The position numbers and the translations under genes were made by a program. Below the pieces are notes generated by a model. The model saw only the letters and a list, made by a program, of their open reading frames with translations, was not told the origin of the DNA and searched no databases. 64,000 nt of DNA, from NCBI RefSeq assembly GCF_004348445.1, contig NZ_SMKV01000003.1, positions 1 through 64,000 on the forward strand. The letters run 5' to 3'. The DNA is from Saccharopolyspora aridisoli. Lineage in GTDB: Bacteria > Actinomycetota > Actinomycetes > Mycobacteriales > Pseudonocardiaceae. Below, in pieces: positions 44,529-53,600 of the stretch; position 1 is the first letter of the stretch, and the number at the start of each line of letters is the position of its first letter.

Positions 44529-44632
44529 GGCAGCCCCCCGCTCCGTCGGACTTCAAGCTGCCCGGTAGAGCGGACGCCTGCAACCGCGCAAGCGACACGC
44601 CTCACTCGATCAGGTAGTGATCGTCAGCATTA

Positions 44633-45445
44633 TTAGCCGATCTGTGAATTCAGCGCTCGGCCGATGAAGTTGCGGACATCCGTCATGACCTCGGACTTGT
44701 TGGTCTCGTTGAACAGTTCGTGGCGTCCGCCCGGGTAGATGTGCTCGTGGAACTCGTGGCCTCGGATGCGGTCGATGCCCGTGCGGGTGTCGGCCTCCGG
44801 CACCAGCTCGTCGTCCTCGCCGTGCACCCACAAGGTCGGGACCTCCAGCGCCGGACCCTCGTTGATCGCCAGCAGGCAGTCGTCGATCGCGCGCAGCGTG
44901 GGCCGCTTGAACGGGCCGTGCCAGACCAGGTCGTCGGCCAGGTACGCCGCGCCCACCTCCGGGTCGCGGGACAACGTCGCCGGGTCGATCGGGGTATCCG
45001 GGATCTCGTCGTGCTCCAGCAGGTCGAGCACGTGCCAAGTGCCCAGCACCGGGCCGGAGAGCACCACGGCGGCAAGGTCGCGCTGGTGCTCCTGGGCGTA
45101 GCGCGCGGCGAGCATCCCGCCCATCGAATGCCCGATCAGCACCACCGGCAGGTCAGGGTGCTGATCGGTCACCTCGCGGCGCAGCACCTCCAGGTCGGCG
45201 ACCAGGACCTCGGCGTCCTCGAAGTGGACGCGGTCGCCCGGCGAGCGGCCGTGGCCGATGTGGTCCGGTGCCCAGACCACCGCGCGCGCGTGGACCAACT
45301 GCTCCGCGACCCACTGGTAGCGGCCGGAGTGCTCGCCGTAGCCGTGCGCGATCAGCGCGATCCAGCTCGGGTCGTCCGCCGACCACTCGCGCACTGCCAG
45401 GGTTCCCAAGCTCCCCGCTACCTCGCGGTCCGTTGACTCGATCAT
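44633..45445 (-). CDS. Alpha/beta hydrolase (monoacylglycerol-lipase-like)
   Basis: This 270-residue serine hydrolase has the nucleophile S107 in GHSMGG. An Asp in HGEDDELVP and a His in GGRHELFNE complete the triad. IAHGYGEHSGRYQ and GHGRSPGDR are hallmarks of the lysophospholipase/monoglyceride-lipase group. It probably hydrolyses acylglycerol or lysophospholipid esters. No signal peptide is seen, so it is cytoplasmic or membrane-peripheral. Confidence 0.85.
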   Translation of the reverse strand: MIESTDREVAGSLGTLAVREWSADDPSWIALIAHGYGEHSGRYQWVAEQLVHARAVVWAPDHIGHGRSPGDRVHFEDAEVLVADLEVLRREVTDQHPDLPVVLIGHSMGGMLAARYAQEHQRDLAAVVLSGPVLGTWHVLDLLEHDEIPDTPIDPATLSRDPEVGAAYLADDLVWHGPFKRPTLRAIDDCLLAINEGPALEVPTLWVHGEDDELVPEADTRTGIDRIRGHEFHEHIYPGGRHELFNETNKSEVMTDVRNFIGRALNSQIG

Positions 45446-45716
45446 GTCGCCACCCCAGCACACCCGCGCTGTTCCGGCCACCACCTCCGGGGTGATCGAC
45501 GCGTCCGCTGTTGCGGGAAGGGTCCTCGAGGAATCGCTCTGCTCGGCGGTGCGGGTGGCAGAAACTGAGCGGCTTCGCGGACTCCGCGCGCCACGACTCG
45601 TGCCGTCCGAATCAGACGGCGACGCGGCGCAACTCGCCACGGAGCCGCTCAGAACCTGCAGCGGTGAAGCTTGGGTCCCGCACCTGGAACAGCGGTTCTG
45701 CCGCGCTCCTGGGGAG

Positions 45717-46247
45717 CTAGTGGTAGGCGGTTTCCTCGATGGCCCCGGCGCCGCAGACGACGTCGCCGGTCCACTCGACCGGGAGCGGATCGGTCTCGTC
45801 CGGCGGGATGATCTGCAGGCCGGTCGGGGAGGGCTGGCACGGGTCGCCTTCGTCGCCGTGCGGGACGGCGCTCCAGTGCAGCGTCGCCGCAGCCGACTGG
45901 CCTGGGGAGAGCCCGATGAGCACGGGCCCGGGGTTGGCAGTGCGGGCGACGTTCGTGGGCAGCGGGTTCCCGGCGGCATCGACCAGCTGCATTCCGCCGT
46001 AGCCGTAGATCGTGCAGAACTGGCCGCTGGTGTTGGTCAGCGACACGTCCGCGTAGCGCTGGCCCGCCCCGGCCTCGACCGGCGACATGCTGCCGGTCAA
46101 CTGCGAGGTGTGGCAGCGCGGATCACGCGGCTGGTCCGGTGCGTCCTGCGCGTGAGCGGGCAGGCCCGCGCCCGCCAGTGCCCCAGCGGCCAGAAGTCCT
46201 GCGGACGTCCGCAGGACGCGTGCTCCGATGTGCCGGTTCATGGCCAT
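45717..46247 (-). CDS. Secreted DUF4232 protein
   Basis: This 176-residue protein has a Sec signal peptide (basic start, LLAAGALAGAGL core, likely cleavage after AHA). The DUF4232 domain, a beta-sandwich common in secreted actinobacterial proteins, follows. Cysteines in PRCHTSQL, QFCTIYGYGG, DPCQPSP and DVVCGAG could form two disulfides. ATG 46247 and ATG 46241 are both possible starts. Function is unknown. Confidence 0.75.
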   Translation of the reverse strand: MAMNRHIGARVLRTSAGLLAAGALAGAGLPAHAQDAPDQPRDPRCHTSQLTGSMSPVEAGAGQRYADVSLTNTSGQFCTIYGYGGMQLVDAAGNPLPTNVARTANPGPVLIGLSPGQSAAATLHWSAVPHGDEGDPCQPSPTGLQIIPPDETDPLPVEWTGDVVCGAGAIEETAYH

Positions 46248-46569
46248 CACCCCGTTCCCGCCGCCCCAGCGGGTTGGTTCGTTCATTGCTCTGCTGTTGG
46301 AAAGACGCCCTTCAGCGGAAATGGTTGCCCGCGCCGGGAAAGAGCGCGGTGCTTCGCGGGACGCCCCCACTGTGCATCTCGTGAAGAAAACTCGCGACTA
46401 GGATCAATGGCTCACTGGAACAGGTGAGTGGAAATACGCACCGATTGTATGCGTGCCGATCTTAGAAGGCTTTCGGGCGGCGATCTTAACCCGAATGGCG
46501 GAGCTGGCGGTTTGTTGACCTTCGATAGTTTGAGCAGCGGCAGAGGCCAGGAGTTCAGGGGGTAAAAAC
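46248..46569. other. Intergenic region before the lysozyme
   Basis: A 322-bp gap, AT-richer toward the lysozyme gene. GCCGATCTTA and GGCGATCTTAA recur 31 bp apart near 46455-46490. TTGTTGACC at about 46511 could be part of a promoter. No gene is seen. Confidence 0.4.
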
Positions 46570-47361
46570 ATGGCCGAACGCATTCCCGGTATCGACGTGG
46601 CGCGATACCAAGGGGAGCCGAACTGGGGAGCGGTGCGCGGCGCCGGATACGTCTTCACCTACATCAAGGCGACCGAGGGCATCGGATACGTCAGTCCCAC
46701 GCTCGACGCCCAGCTCAACGGGGCGCGCGCGGCCGGGATGGTCACCGGGCTCTACCACTTCGCGCGACCGGACACCAACACGCCGCAGCAGGAGGCCGCC
46801 GACTTCGCCGCGCAGCTGGCGCGGACGAACTCCGCAGGTCCCGGCAACCTCCCGCCGTGCCTGGACGTGGAGACCGAGGCGCCCAACCTCGGCGGCTGGA
46901 TCAAGGGCTTCATCGACGCCCTCCGCGCCCACACCGGGCGCAACGAGATCGTCGTCTACGCGTCCAGCTCCTGGTTCCAGGACAAGATCGCCCCGGAGGC
47001 CTGGGTGGACCCGGGCGTGTTCCTGTGGGTCGCGCACTACGGGCGCAACCCCGGCGAGCCCGGCTACCTGACCGATCGAGTCGTGATCCACCAGCACGCC
47101 TCCGACGGGCAGGTGCCCGGAATCGGCGGTGACACCGACCTCAACGTCTCGCTGGTGCCGCTGGAGGTGCTCACCGGAGCCGGAGCCCCGCCGCCTCCGC
47201 CGCCCGCACCGCCGCAGGAGACCTACGTGGTGCAGCCCGGCGACACCCTGTCCGACATCGGTGCCAAGCTCGGCGTTGACTGGCGGGAGATCGCGCGGGT
47301 CAACGGAATCGCCGACCCCGACCTCATCTACGTCGGTCAGGTCCTCAGGATTCCGCGCTAG
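46570..47361 (+). CDS. GH25 lysozyme with LysM domain
   Basis: This 263-residue enzyme has an N-terminal GH25 muramidase (residues about 7-200) with catalytic-site acids D9, D99 and E101 (GIDVARYQG; CLDVETE). A Pro-rich linker and a C-terminal LysM peptidoglycan-binding domain (216-263, YVVQPGDTLSDIGAKLGV) follow. It cleaves the glycan strands of the wall. No signal peptide is visible from the ATG at 46570, which has AGGGGG upstream, and no upstream start supplies one. A perfect hairpin terminator follows. Confidence 0.88.
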   Translation: MAERIPGIDVARYQGEPNWGAVRGAGYVFTYIKATEGIGYVSPTLDAQLNGARAAGMVTGLYHFARPDTNTPQQEAADFAAQLARTNSAGPGNLPPCLDVETEAPNLGGWIKGFIDALRAHTGRNEIVVYASSSWFQDKIAPEAWVDPGVFLWVAHYGRNPGEPGYLTDRVVIHQHASDGQVPGIGGDTDLNVSLVPLEVLTGAGAPPPPPPAPPQETYVVQPGDTLSDIGAKLGVDWREIARVNGIADPDLIYVGQVLRIPR

Positions 47362-47373
47362 AGCGACGTTCTC

Positions 47374-47410
47374 GTGATGGCCCGGGTGGGTTCGCCGCCC
47401 GGGCCATCAC
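47374..47410 (+). terminator. Lysozyme terminator
   Basis: Arms 47374-47386 and 47398-47410 (GTGATGGCCCGGG and complement) pair perfectly over 13 bp around an 11-base loop, 13 bp after the stop. Confidence 0.8.
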
Positions 47411-47586
47411 GGCGCGCACGTGGCTGAATCGAAAGCGATCCCGAAACCACGTGCCGGGAGAGACCTTTCGTCCGGCGCACATTCCCCTCGAGTAGAGCTT
47501 CGCCCGGAATAACCGGTTCCCGGTCCTCCTCCGACCAACACGGGTTACGGTTTTCGTGAACATCACCCGAGGTGGAGGTGAACGCG

Positions 47587-48711
47587 ATGGCGGACGTCGC
47601 TGCGCTGGTCCGGGCTCACTGGACCCGCGGTGCACCCGGCCGAGACGCGCCGGGCGAACTGGTCACGGCGTTGTACCGCTGGTGGGTCGTCGCGATGGTG
47701 CTCAAGATCCTCGGCGCCACGTGGGACATCTGCTGGCACTTCCGCTGGCTGCGGGACGACCTGGCGCCGCCGCACCTGCTCAACACCGTTGGCACGGTGA
47801 TGGTGATCGGGCTGGTGGTCTTCCACAGCTACACCGGCATCGGCGCCGACAAGGCCACGCTGCGCTGGATGCAGTGGGGATTGGGGATCTTCCTCGTCGC
47901 TGCGCCGCTGGACGTGATCAACCACCGGGTCAACGGGCTGGACATCACCGCGTGGAGCCCGTCGCACGCCCTGCTCTACCTGGGAACCGGGCTGATGAGC
48001 ATCGGCCTGCTGGTGGGGTGGAACCGCCATGGTCGCGCCGACCGGTACTACTACCCGGTCACCTGCTTCCTGTGGTTCACCGTGCTGGACAACTTCATGT
48101 TCCTCAACCAGCACCAGGAGTACGGCGTGCTCGGGCTGGCCGCGTGGGAGAGGGGAACGCCCTATGCCGAGGACAGCCTGCTGCAGTTCGCCGCTGATCA
48201 GCTGCACCGGCCGCTGGACCACATCGCGGTGGAGAACTTCACGCTGCCCACGCCCGACTGGTTGTACCCGAGCTGGGCGGTGCTGACCGGGCTGGGCACC
48301 CTGCTGCTCGCGCGGGTGCTCGTCGGACGTCGTTGGACTGCCACCACGATCACCGTCGGCTACCTTCTCTTCCGATGCGTGGCCTGGGCGCTGCTGGCCG
48401 CGGCTGGGTTCCCGATCTCCACCGTGCCGTTCTTCCTGCTGGTCGGGGCGCTGGCCATCGACCTGTCCTGCCAGCTGGTGACGCGGAAGCGGCCGCTGGT
48501 CGGCGCAGCTGCGGTGACGGCCTCGGCCTACGCGGCGCTGTGGCTGCAGCACACCTACATCGCCGCGCCGCCGTCGGACTTCGCCTCCGCGCTGTACGTG
48601 GTGGTGCTGCTGGCCGGGTTGTGGGGCCTGTTCGAGCACCTGGGCTCCGGTGGGGTGCGCCGCATCGAGCAGCACCTGGCCGCGGTGCGGGACTGGCGCG
48701 TCCGCGGCTGA
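47587..48711 (+). CDS. Polytopic membrane protein
   Basis: This 374-residue protein has about nine hydrophobic segments. Conserved-looking charged or His residues lie near membrane boundaries (DICWHFRW, LVVFHSYTG, DVINHRVNG, WSPSHALLY). GGAGGTGA precedes the ATG at 47587. It is convergent with the CopD-like gene, with a single base between the stops. Clustered His residues would suit a metal or haem role, but no family is recognised. Confidence 0.65.
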   Translation: MADVAALVRAHWTRGAPGRDAPGELVTALYRWWVVAMVLKILGATWDICWHFRWLRDDLAPPHLLNTVGTVMVIGLVVFHSYTGIGADKATLRWMQWGLGIFLVAAPLDVINHRVNGLDITAWSPSHALLYLGTGLMSIGLLVGWNRHGRADRYYYPVTCFLWFTVLDNFMFLNQHQEYGVLGLAAWERGTPYAEDSLLQFAADQLHRPLDHIAVENFTLPTPDWLYPSWAVLTGLGTLLLARVLVGRRWTATTITVGYLLFRCVAWALLAAAGFPISTVPFFLLVGALAIDLSCQLVTRKRPLVGAAAVTASAYAALWLQHTYIAAPPSDFASALYVVVLLAGLWGLFEHLGSGGVRRIEQHLAAVRDWRVRG

Positions 48712-48712
48712 A

Positions 48713-49774
48713 TCACACGATGACGGGGGCGCGGGAGAGGACTACGCCTAGCCCGTAGGCCACGCCCATGACGGCGACCTCGAAGGTCACCCAGGTCAGG
48801 AGGGCGGTTCGCCGGTGGCGTGCGACGCGCGGCAGGAGCCGGAACCGCATCTGGGCGCCGACCACGGCCAGCAGCACCAGGCACAGCGCCTTGCCGAGGA
48901 GGATCTGGCCGTACTGGGTGGTGACCAGGCCGGCCAGGCCCGCGTTCGGCGTGATGACCAGCTCCATCAGGCCGTTGAACAGGCCCGAAGCGCCGACCAC
49001 GAGCAGCGCGAGCCCAGCGAGCTTGGAGAAGCGGGGCAGCGCTTCGGCGAGCAGGCCGCGCTGCGGTGCGACGAACAGCGCCACCGCGGCCAGGCCGCCG
49101 ACCCACATGGCCGCGCCGACCACGTGCAGCTCCATCGAGATCATGCTGAAGTCGTGGTACTGCCAGTCGGTGGCGTGGCCGGTCAGCGGCATCGGCAGCA
49201 GCCCGAGCAGCGCGACGATGGTGCGCAGCTCGGTGGGGACGGACTCGCCGAAGCGCACCGCGAGCAGGCCCACGACCGCGCACAGCAGCCCGCCCCCCGC
49301 ACTGGCCAGCAGGCCGGGGCCGGCAGGCACGTCGTTGACGTAATTGATCACCAGCGAGGTGGTCGCCGGAGCTCCCGGACTGGCTTCCACGGCTTGCAGG
49401 ACCAATGAGAACAGCGCGCTGAGCATCCACACCAGCGCGGTGATCACCGTGATCGGGCGGGCCTTGGCGAGCACGGGTTCGGTGCGCGCCGGCTGGTCGA
49501 AGCCGAGGAGCTTGGGCAGCATCGAGAGCCCCACGGTGGCCAGCGCCGCCAGGTCCAGCAGCGCCCGCATCACGGGGATGCCGAAGCGGACCAGGGGAGG
49601 CAGCGCGGGGAGTCCGGGGATGGTGCCGACGTCGGTGTAGGCCGTGGCCGCCAGCGCTGTCAGCAGCGCGGCACCCAGCAGAGCCGCGACGACCAGCGCT
49701 TTGGCGTTGCGCCGGCGCTTCTGCTCGGTCTGCTCGCTCCCGGACACCGCTTCGTGAACAGCCACGTTCCGCAT
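48713..49774 (-). CDS. CopD-family copper-export-domain protein
   Basis: This 353-residue membrane protein has about nine transmembrane segments and a CopD domain in the C-terminal half: ELHVVGAAMWVGGLAAVALFV, then TQYGQILLGKALCLVLLAVVGA. The His near the membrane (ELHVVG) is the usual CopD ligand position. It is probably involved in copper uptake or resistance. The ATG at 49774 has GAGTGAGAT upstream. No CopC-like domain is present. Confidence 0.78.
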   Translation of the reverse strand: MRNVAVHEAVSGSEQTEQKRRRNAKALVVAALLGAALLTALAATAYTDVGTIPGLPALPPLVRFGIPVMRALLDLAALATVGLSMLPKLLGFDQPARTEPVLAKARPITVITALVWMLSALFSLVLQAVEASPGAPATTSLVINYVNDVPAGPGLLASAGGGLLCAVVGLLAVRFGESVPTELRTIVALLGLLPMPLTGHATDWQYHDFSMISMELHVVGAAMWVGGLAAVALFVAPQRGLLAEALPRFSKLAGLALLVVGASGLFNGLMELVITPNAGLAGLVTTQYGQILLGKALCLVLLAVVGAQMRFRLLPRVARHRRTALLTWVTFEVAVMGVAYGLGVVLSRAPVIV

Positions 49775-50491
49775 GATCTCACTCGAAGGTGGCTCGGCGA
49801 GCACGAGTCGCTTCAGACCACGCCTGGTGACGGAATTGTTCCTGACGGCGAGGGCGAGGGCGGGTGGGCGGCGTGATGTTCTCCCCATGTCATTTGGATC
49901 ACCGTTTCGCCGCCGCAAATGTTGATCTTCATTTTTCCTGCTCCAAAGGCGTGTTCGGTGGAATGATTCCAATCCGCCCCTTTGCCCGGGGCCTGTTGCG
50001 GCTCTCGGCTGCCGTTGAGCGATGTGTTGCTGACAAAGTCCTCAGCGTTGTTGTTCTAGAGTCAGCGGCGTGATTCCGGCGGCGAGCGCACTTGTGCACC
50101 TGAAGTGCGCTACCCCCGTGCGCGATTCGCCGAGCCGTCGAGCAGTGTTCACCGGATCGGTTCCAGCGAATTCCACTCGACGTCGGACTGGCGGCAGACA
50201 ATTGGTGTCTGCTGTGACGCCGGGGCACCGGCACTGCGGGATCACTCCGGGTTCAGCCGGGGTGATCCTGGGAACTCCCCGGGTAGCTCGGAAGCACGTC
50301 CCCGCAGCCAGGCAGCGGGAGCTCGGCACGACGGCCGTTCGCGGCCGGCCGCCGTCGCTGCAATGCGAGGGAGGATCGCCTCAGGGAAATTGGGGGTCGG
50401 GCCCCGGATGTGCGCCGGGCTCGCGAGACGCGAGATTGAGCTGTGTGAACGGACAGAGTGTCAAGCAACACGCGCTAGGGCGTGATGCGCG
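49775..50491. other. Long leader or promoter region of the glycosyltransferase operon
   Basis: A 717-bp gap between divergent genes. TAGAGT at 50057-50062 is a good -10 exactly 7 bp before a GTG at 50070. A 141-codon frame from there runs to an ATGA overlap with the permease start. Its third-position G/C is only about two-thirds and its product looks random, so it is probably an untranslated leader. Confidence 0.45.
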
Positions 50492-51454
50492 ATGACTGCA
50501 CTTGCGGTGGTGCTGGCGGCGCTGGGTGCCTGCGGGTACGCGCTGGGCGCGCGCATGCAGCACGCGGCCGTGCACGCCACGATGGACGGCGGCGGGCTCG
50601 GCCTGCGCAACCAGGCCCTGCTGGTCCGCAACCCCCGCTGGCTGGCCGGACTCGCCGCGCTCGGCAGCGGGGCGCTGCTGCACGTGTGCGCTCTGGGGCT
50701 GGCCCCGCTGAGCGTCGTGCAGCCGATCGGCGTGCTCGCGCTGCCCATCACGGTGCTGCTCAACCTGCGAGAGCAGGGCTGCAGCCGGCGCGACGTCAAC
50801 CCGAGCATGGTGCTGGCGGTGCTGGCCGCGACCGGTGGCCTCGCCGTGTTCGTCCTGTTGGCCGCGGGCAGCGCGACGCCGACGCCGGTCGGCGACGACG
50901 ACCAGTTCACCGCCACCCAGATCGTCGCGGTGGCGGTCCTGCTGCTCGGCGGGGTCGCGGTCGCGACCCGCTCGAAGGTGCGCTGCGTGCTCTTCGCCGC
51001 CGGGTGCGCCGTGGCCTACGGGTACGTGTCGCTGATGGCTCGCGCCATCGCCCAGCAGGTCGGAACCTGGGACCTGCTGGCGATCAACCTCCTGTCCGTG
51101 CTCGGCATCGCCGTGGCGATGGTCGCGGGTGGCTGGCTGCTGCAGCACGCCTACGTCAGCGGCCCGCCCGACCTGGTCGTGGCCTGCCTGACCGTCATCG
51201 ACCCCCTGGTGGCCGTCGGCCTGGGCATCGGCCTGCTCGGTGAGGCCGACCACGTCAGCGGCTGGGTGGCCGCCGCTGAGGCGCTGTGCGCGGTGGTGGC
51301 CTGCGCAGGGGTGTTCGCCCTGGCGCGCCACCACCCTGACAACACCGAACACGGCACGTCGGACAGGCTGGACGCCGACCAGTCCCCGGCAGAAGTTCCC
51401 GCCGGTACCGCCGGACACCGCACGTCCCCTCGTCCTAACGGGAGTTCCTCTTGA
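50492..51454 (+). CDS. DMT-type (EamA/NIPA-like) membrane transporter
   Basis: This 320-residue protein has nine or ten transmembrane segments with the drug/metabolite transporter layout, including GLAPLSVVQPIGVLALPITVLL and the second repeat PPDLVVACLTVIDPLVAVGLGIGLLGE. The last 45 residues are hydrophilic. It resembles transporters that flip or export small polar or lipid-linked molecules, and also NIPA-type Mg transporters. It is the first gene of a tight four-gene operon; its stop overlaps the next start (TTGA). Confidence 0.75.
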   Translation: MTALAVVLAALGACGYALGARMQHAAVHATMDGGGLGLRNQALLVRNPRWLAGLAALGSGALLHVCALGLAPLSVVQPIGVLALPITVLLNLREQGCSRRDVNPSMVLAVLAATGGLAVFVLLAAGSATPTPVGDDDQFTATQIVAVAVLLLGGVAVATRSKVRCVLFAAGCAVAYGYVSLMARAIAQQVGTWDLLAINLLSVLGIAVAMVAGGWLLQHAYVSGPPDLVVACLTVIDPLVAVGLGIGLLGEADHVSGWVAAAEALCAVVACAGVFALARHHPDNTEHGTSDRLDADQSPAEVPAGTAGHRTSPRPNGSSS

Positions 51455-52683
51455 CTTCGCAACCGTCGCGCAGGCGCCCGCTGCGGATCGTGGTCGGTGC
51501 GACCACCTACCCGCCTCACGTCAACGGGGCCGCCAACTTCGGTCACCGGCTGGCCACCGGGCTGTCCGCACGCGGGCACGAGGTGCACGTGGTGTGCCAC
51601 TCCGACACCCGCGAGCCGCGCACCGAGGTCGAAGACGGCGTTCTGGTGCACCGGGTGGGCTCCTACAGCTCGCCGTTCCACCCGTCGATCCGCGGCCTGA
51701 TGCCGTGGCAGGCGCGGCAGGCCGACGCGATGCTGGAGGAGATCAAGCCCGACATCGTGCACGTGCAGTCGCACTTCTTCATCTGCCGCGGGCTGATCGA
51801 CTCGGCTCGCAAGCGCGGCATCGCAGTGGTGGCCACCAACCACTTCATGCCGGAGAACATCTTCGGCTACTTCAAGATCCCTCCGTTCCTGCAGAACGCC
51901 GCCGGACGGCTGCTCTGGCACAACCTGATCAAGCACTACCGCAAGGCGCAGATGGTCACCGCGCCGACGCCGCGCGCCGTGCAACTGCTGCAGGACAACG
52001 GTTTTGACCGCACCGCGCTGCCGGTGTCCTGCGGTATCGACGTCGACCGCTACCGGCGTCCGGCCGTGCGCTACCGCGAGCAGAACCCGGACCCGGAGAC
52101 GCGGACCGTGCTGTTCGTCGGCAGGCTCGACGAGGAGAAGCACATCGACGACCTGCTGCGTGCCATGTCGTTGCTGCGCACCGAGGTCCGGACCCGCCTG
52201 GAGATCGTCGGCAACGGCGCTCGCCGGGAGGCGTTCGAGCAGCTGGCCGACGACCTCGGCATCGCCGACCGGGTGCAGTTCCACGGCTTCCTCAGCGATG
52301 AGGAGCTCCTGGAGGCCTACGCCCGCGCCGACCTGTTCTGCATGCCCAGCATCGCCGAGCTGCAAAGCCTGGCCACCATGGAGGCCATGTCGGCCGGAAC
52401 CCCGGTGGTGCTGGCCAACGCGATGGCCCTACCGCACCTGTGCCGCCCGGGCGAGAACGGCTGGCTCTACCCGCCGCGCGACGTGCACGCGCTCGCGGCC
52501 GCGATCGGCGACGTGCTCGCCGACCGCGCCACCATCGACCGGATGGGCCAGGCCAGCCAGCGGCTGGTCTCCCAGCACGACATCGACCAGGTCCTGGGCC
52601 GCTTCGAGTCGCTCTACCACCACGTGATCGACCCGGACAGCGCCGTGGAACTCGACGAGATCAGCACTGAGCTGGCGAGCTGA
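51451..52683 (+). CDS. GT4 glycosyltransferase
   Basis: This 410-residue GT-B enzyme transfers a sugar from a nucleotide donor to a lipid or glycan acceptor. VVGATTYPPHVNGAANFGHRLA is the N-terminal acceptor-site loop. FVGRLDEEKHIDDLLRA and MPSIAELQSLATMEAMSAGTPVV carry the donor-binding GR and E-x7-E pattern. GGGAG lies 6 bp before the TTG start at 51451, which overlaps the permease stop. It resembles PimB/diacylglycerol glycosyltransferases. Confidence 0.85.
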   Translation: MTSQPSRRRPLRIVVGATTYPPHVNGAANFGHRLATGLSARGHEVHVVCHSDTREPRTEVEDGVLVHRVGSYSSPFHPSIRGLMPWQARQADAMLEEIKPDIVHVQSHFFICRGLIDSARKRGIAVVATNHFMPENIFGYFKIPPFLQNAAGRLLWHNLIKHYRKAQMVTAPTPRAVQLLQDNGFDRTALPVSCGIDVDRYRRPAVRYREQNPDPETRTVLFVGRLDEEKHIDDLLRAMSLLRTEVRTRLEIVGNGARREAFEQLADDLGIADRVQFHGFLSDEELLEAYARADLFCMPSIAELQSLATMEAMSAGTPVVLANAMALPHLCRPGENGWLYPPRDVHALAAAIGDVLADRATIDRMGQASQRLVSQHDIDQVLGRFESLYHHVIDPDSAVELDEISTELAS

Positions 52684-52685
52684 CC

Positions 52686-53600
52686 ATGATCGTTCCGGAC
52701 CTGCACCCAACGGAGCGTGTAGCGCGGATCAACGGCTCCGACCTGCACTACTGGGTCTACCGCGAGGAGCTCGGGCCCACCGCCGAGACGGTGCTGATCG
52801 TGCACGGGCTGCGCGGCACGCACCACGGCTTGGAGCTCATCGCCGCCGGCCTGACCGGCAGGCGCGTCGTGATCCCGGACCTGCCCGGGTTCGGGGACTC
52901 CGGGCCGATGGACACGCGGCACGACGTCGCCGGCTACGCCGAGGTGATCACCGAGCTGATCGGTCGGCTCGACGGCGCTGGGCGTCCGCTCGTGCTGATC
53001 GGGCATTCGTTCGGTTCGATCATCGCCTCCCGCCTGGCAGCGATGAACCCGTCCTTGGTCCGCAGGTTGGTGCTGATCAACCCCATCGCCCAGTCCGCGT
53101 TGCGCGGTCCGCACGCGGCCCTGGCCGGCCTGACCGCCGCGTACTACACGCTCGGGGAGCGGTTGCCCTCCCGTGCTGGACGGTCGCTGCTGACCAACCG
53201 GTGGGTGGTGCTGGCGGCCAGCCGAGCGATGACCCGGACCCGTGACAAGCAGCTGCGCGGGTTCATCGACGACAACCACCTGCGGCACTTCAGCCGGTTC
53301 CACTCGCCGACCGTGGTCAACGAGTGCTTCCAGGCCTCGGTGACCCACACCGTGACCGACTACGCCGACCAGCTGTCCATGCCGGTGCTGCTGGTCGCCG
53401 GCGAGCACGACGAAATCGCGCCGTTGGAGGGCCAGCGTGCGCTGGCGGCGCGACTGCCCGACGCCGAGCTCGTGGTCATCGCCGATGTGGGACACCTGGT
53501 GCACTACGAGACGCCCGAAGCCGCGGCGGTCGAGATCGTGCGGTTCCTGGGTCGCAGCGACCACCGCGAGAAGGTTGCGGTCCCGGAGCAGATCCGATGA
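52686..53600 (+). CDS. Alpha/beta hydrolase in glycosyltransferase operon
   Basis: This 304-residue hydrolase has S108 in the elbow GHSFGS, an Asp in AGEHDEIAP and a His in VGHLVHYE. It begins 2 bp after the upstream glycosyltransferase stop and its own stop overlaps the next start (ATGA). It could deacylate or acylate the glycan or lipid made by the flanking glycosyltransferases. Substrate unknown. Confidence 0.82.
   Translation: MIVPDLHPTERVARINGSDLHYWVYREELGPTAETVLIVHGLRGTHHGLELIAAGLTGRRVVIPDLPGFGDSGPMDTRHDVAGYAEVITELIGRLDGAGRPLVLIGHSFGSIIASRLAAMNPSLVRRLVLINPIAQSALRGPHAALAGLTAAYYTLGERLPSRAGRSLLTNRWVVLAASRAMTRTRDKQLRGFIDDNHLRHFSRFHSPTVVNECFQASVTHTVTDYADQLSMPVLLVAGEHDEIAPLEGQRALAARLPDAELVVIADVGHLVHYETPEAAAVEIVRFLGRSDHREKVAVPEQIR

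Noticed and set aside
46404-46658. Minus-strand 84-codon frame over the lysozyme start
   Set aside because: It overlaps a well-supported gene and its promoter, and lacks coding character.
50070-50495. 141-codon gene before the DMT transporter
   Set aside because: Weak third-position bias, random-looking composition and no family. Kept only as a possible leader.
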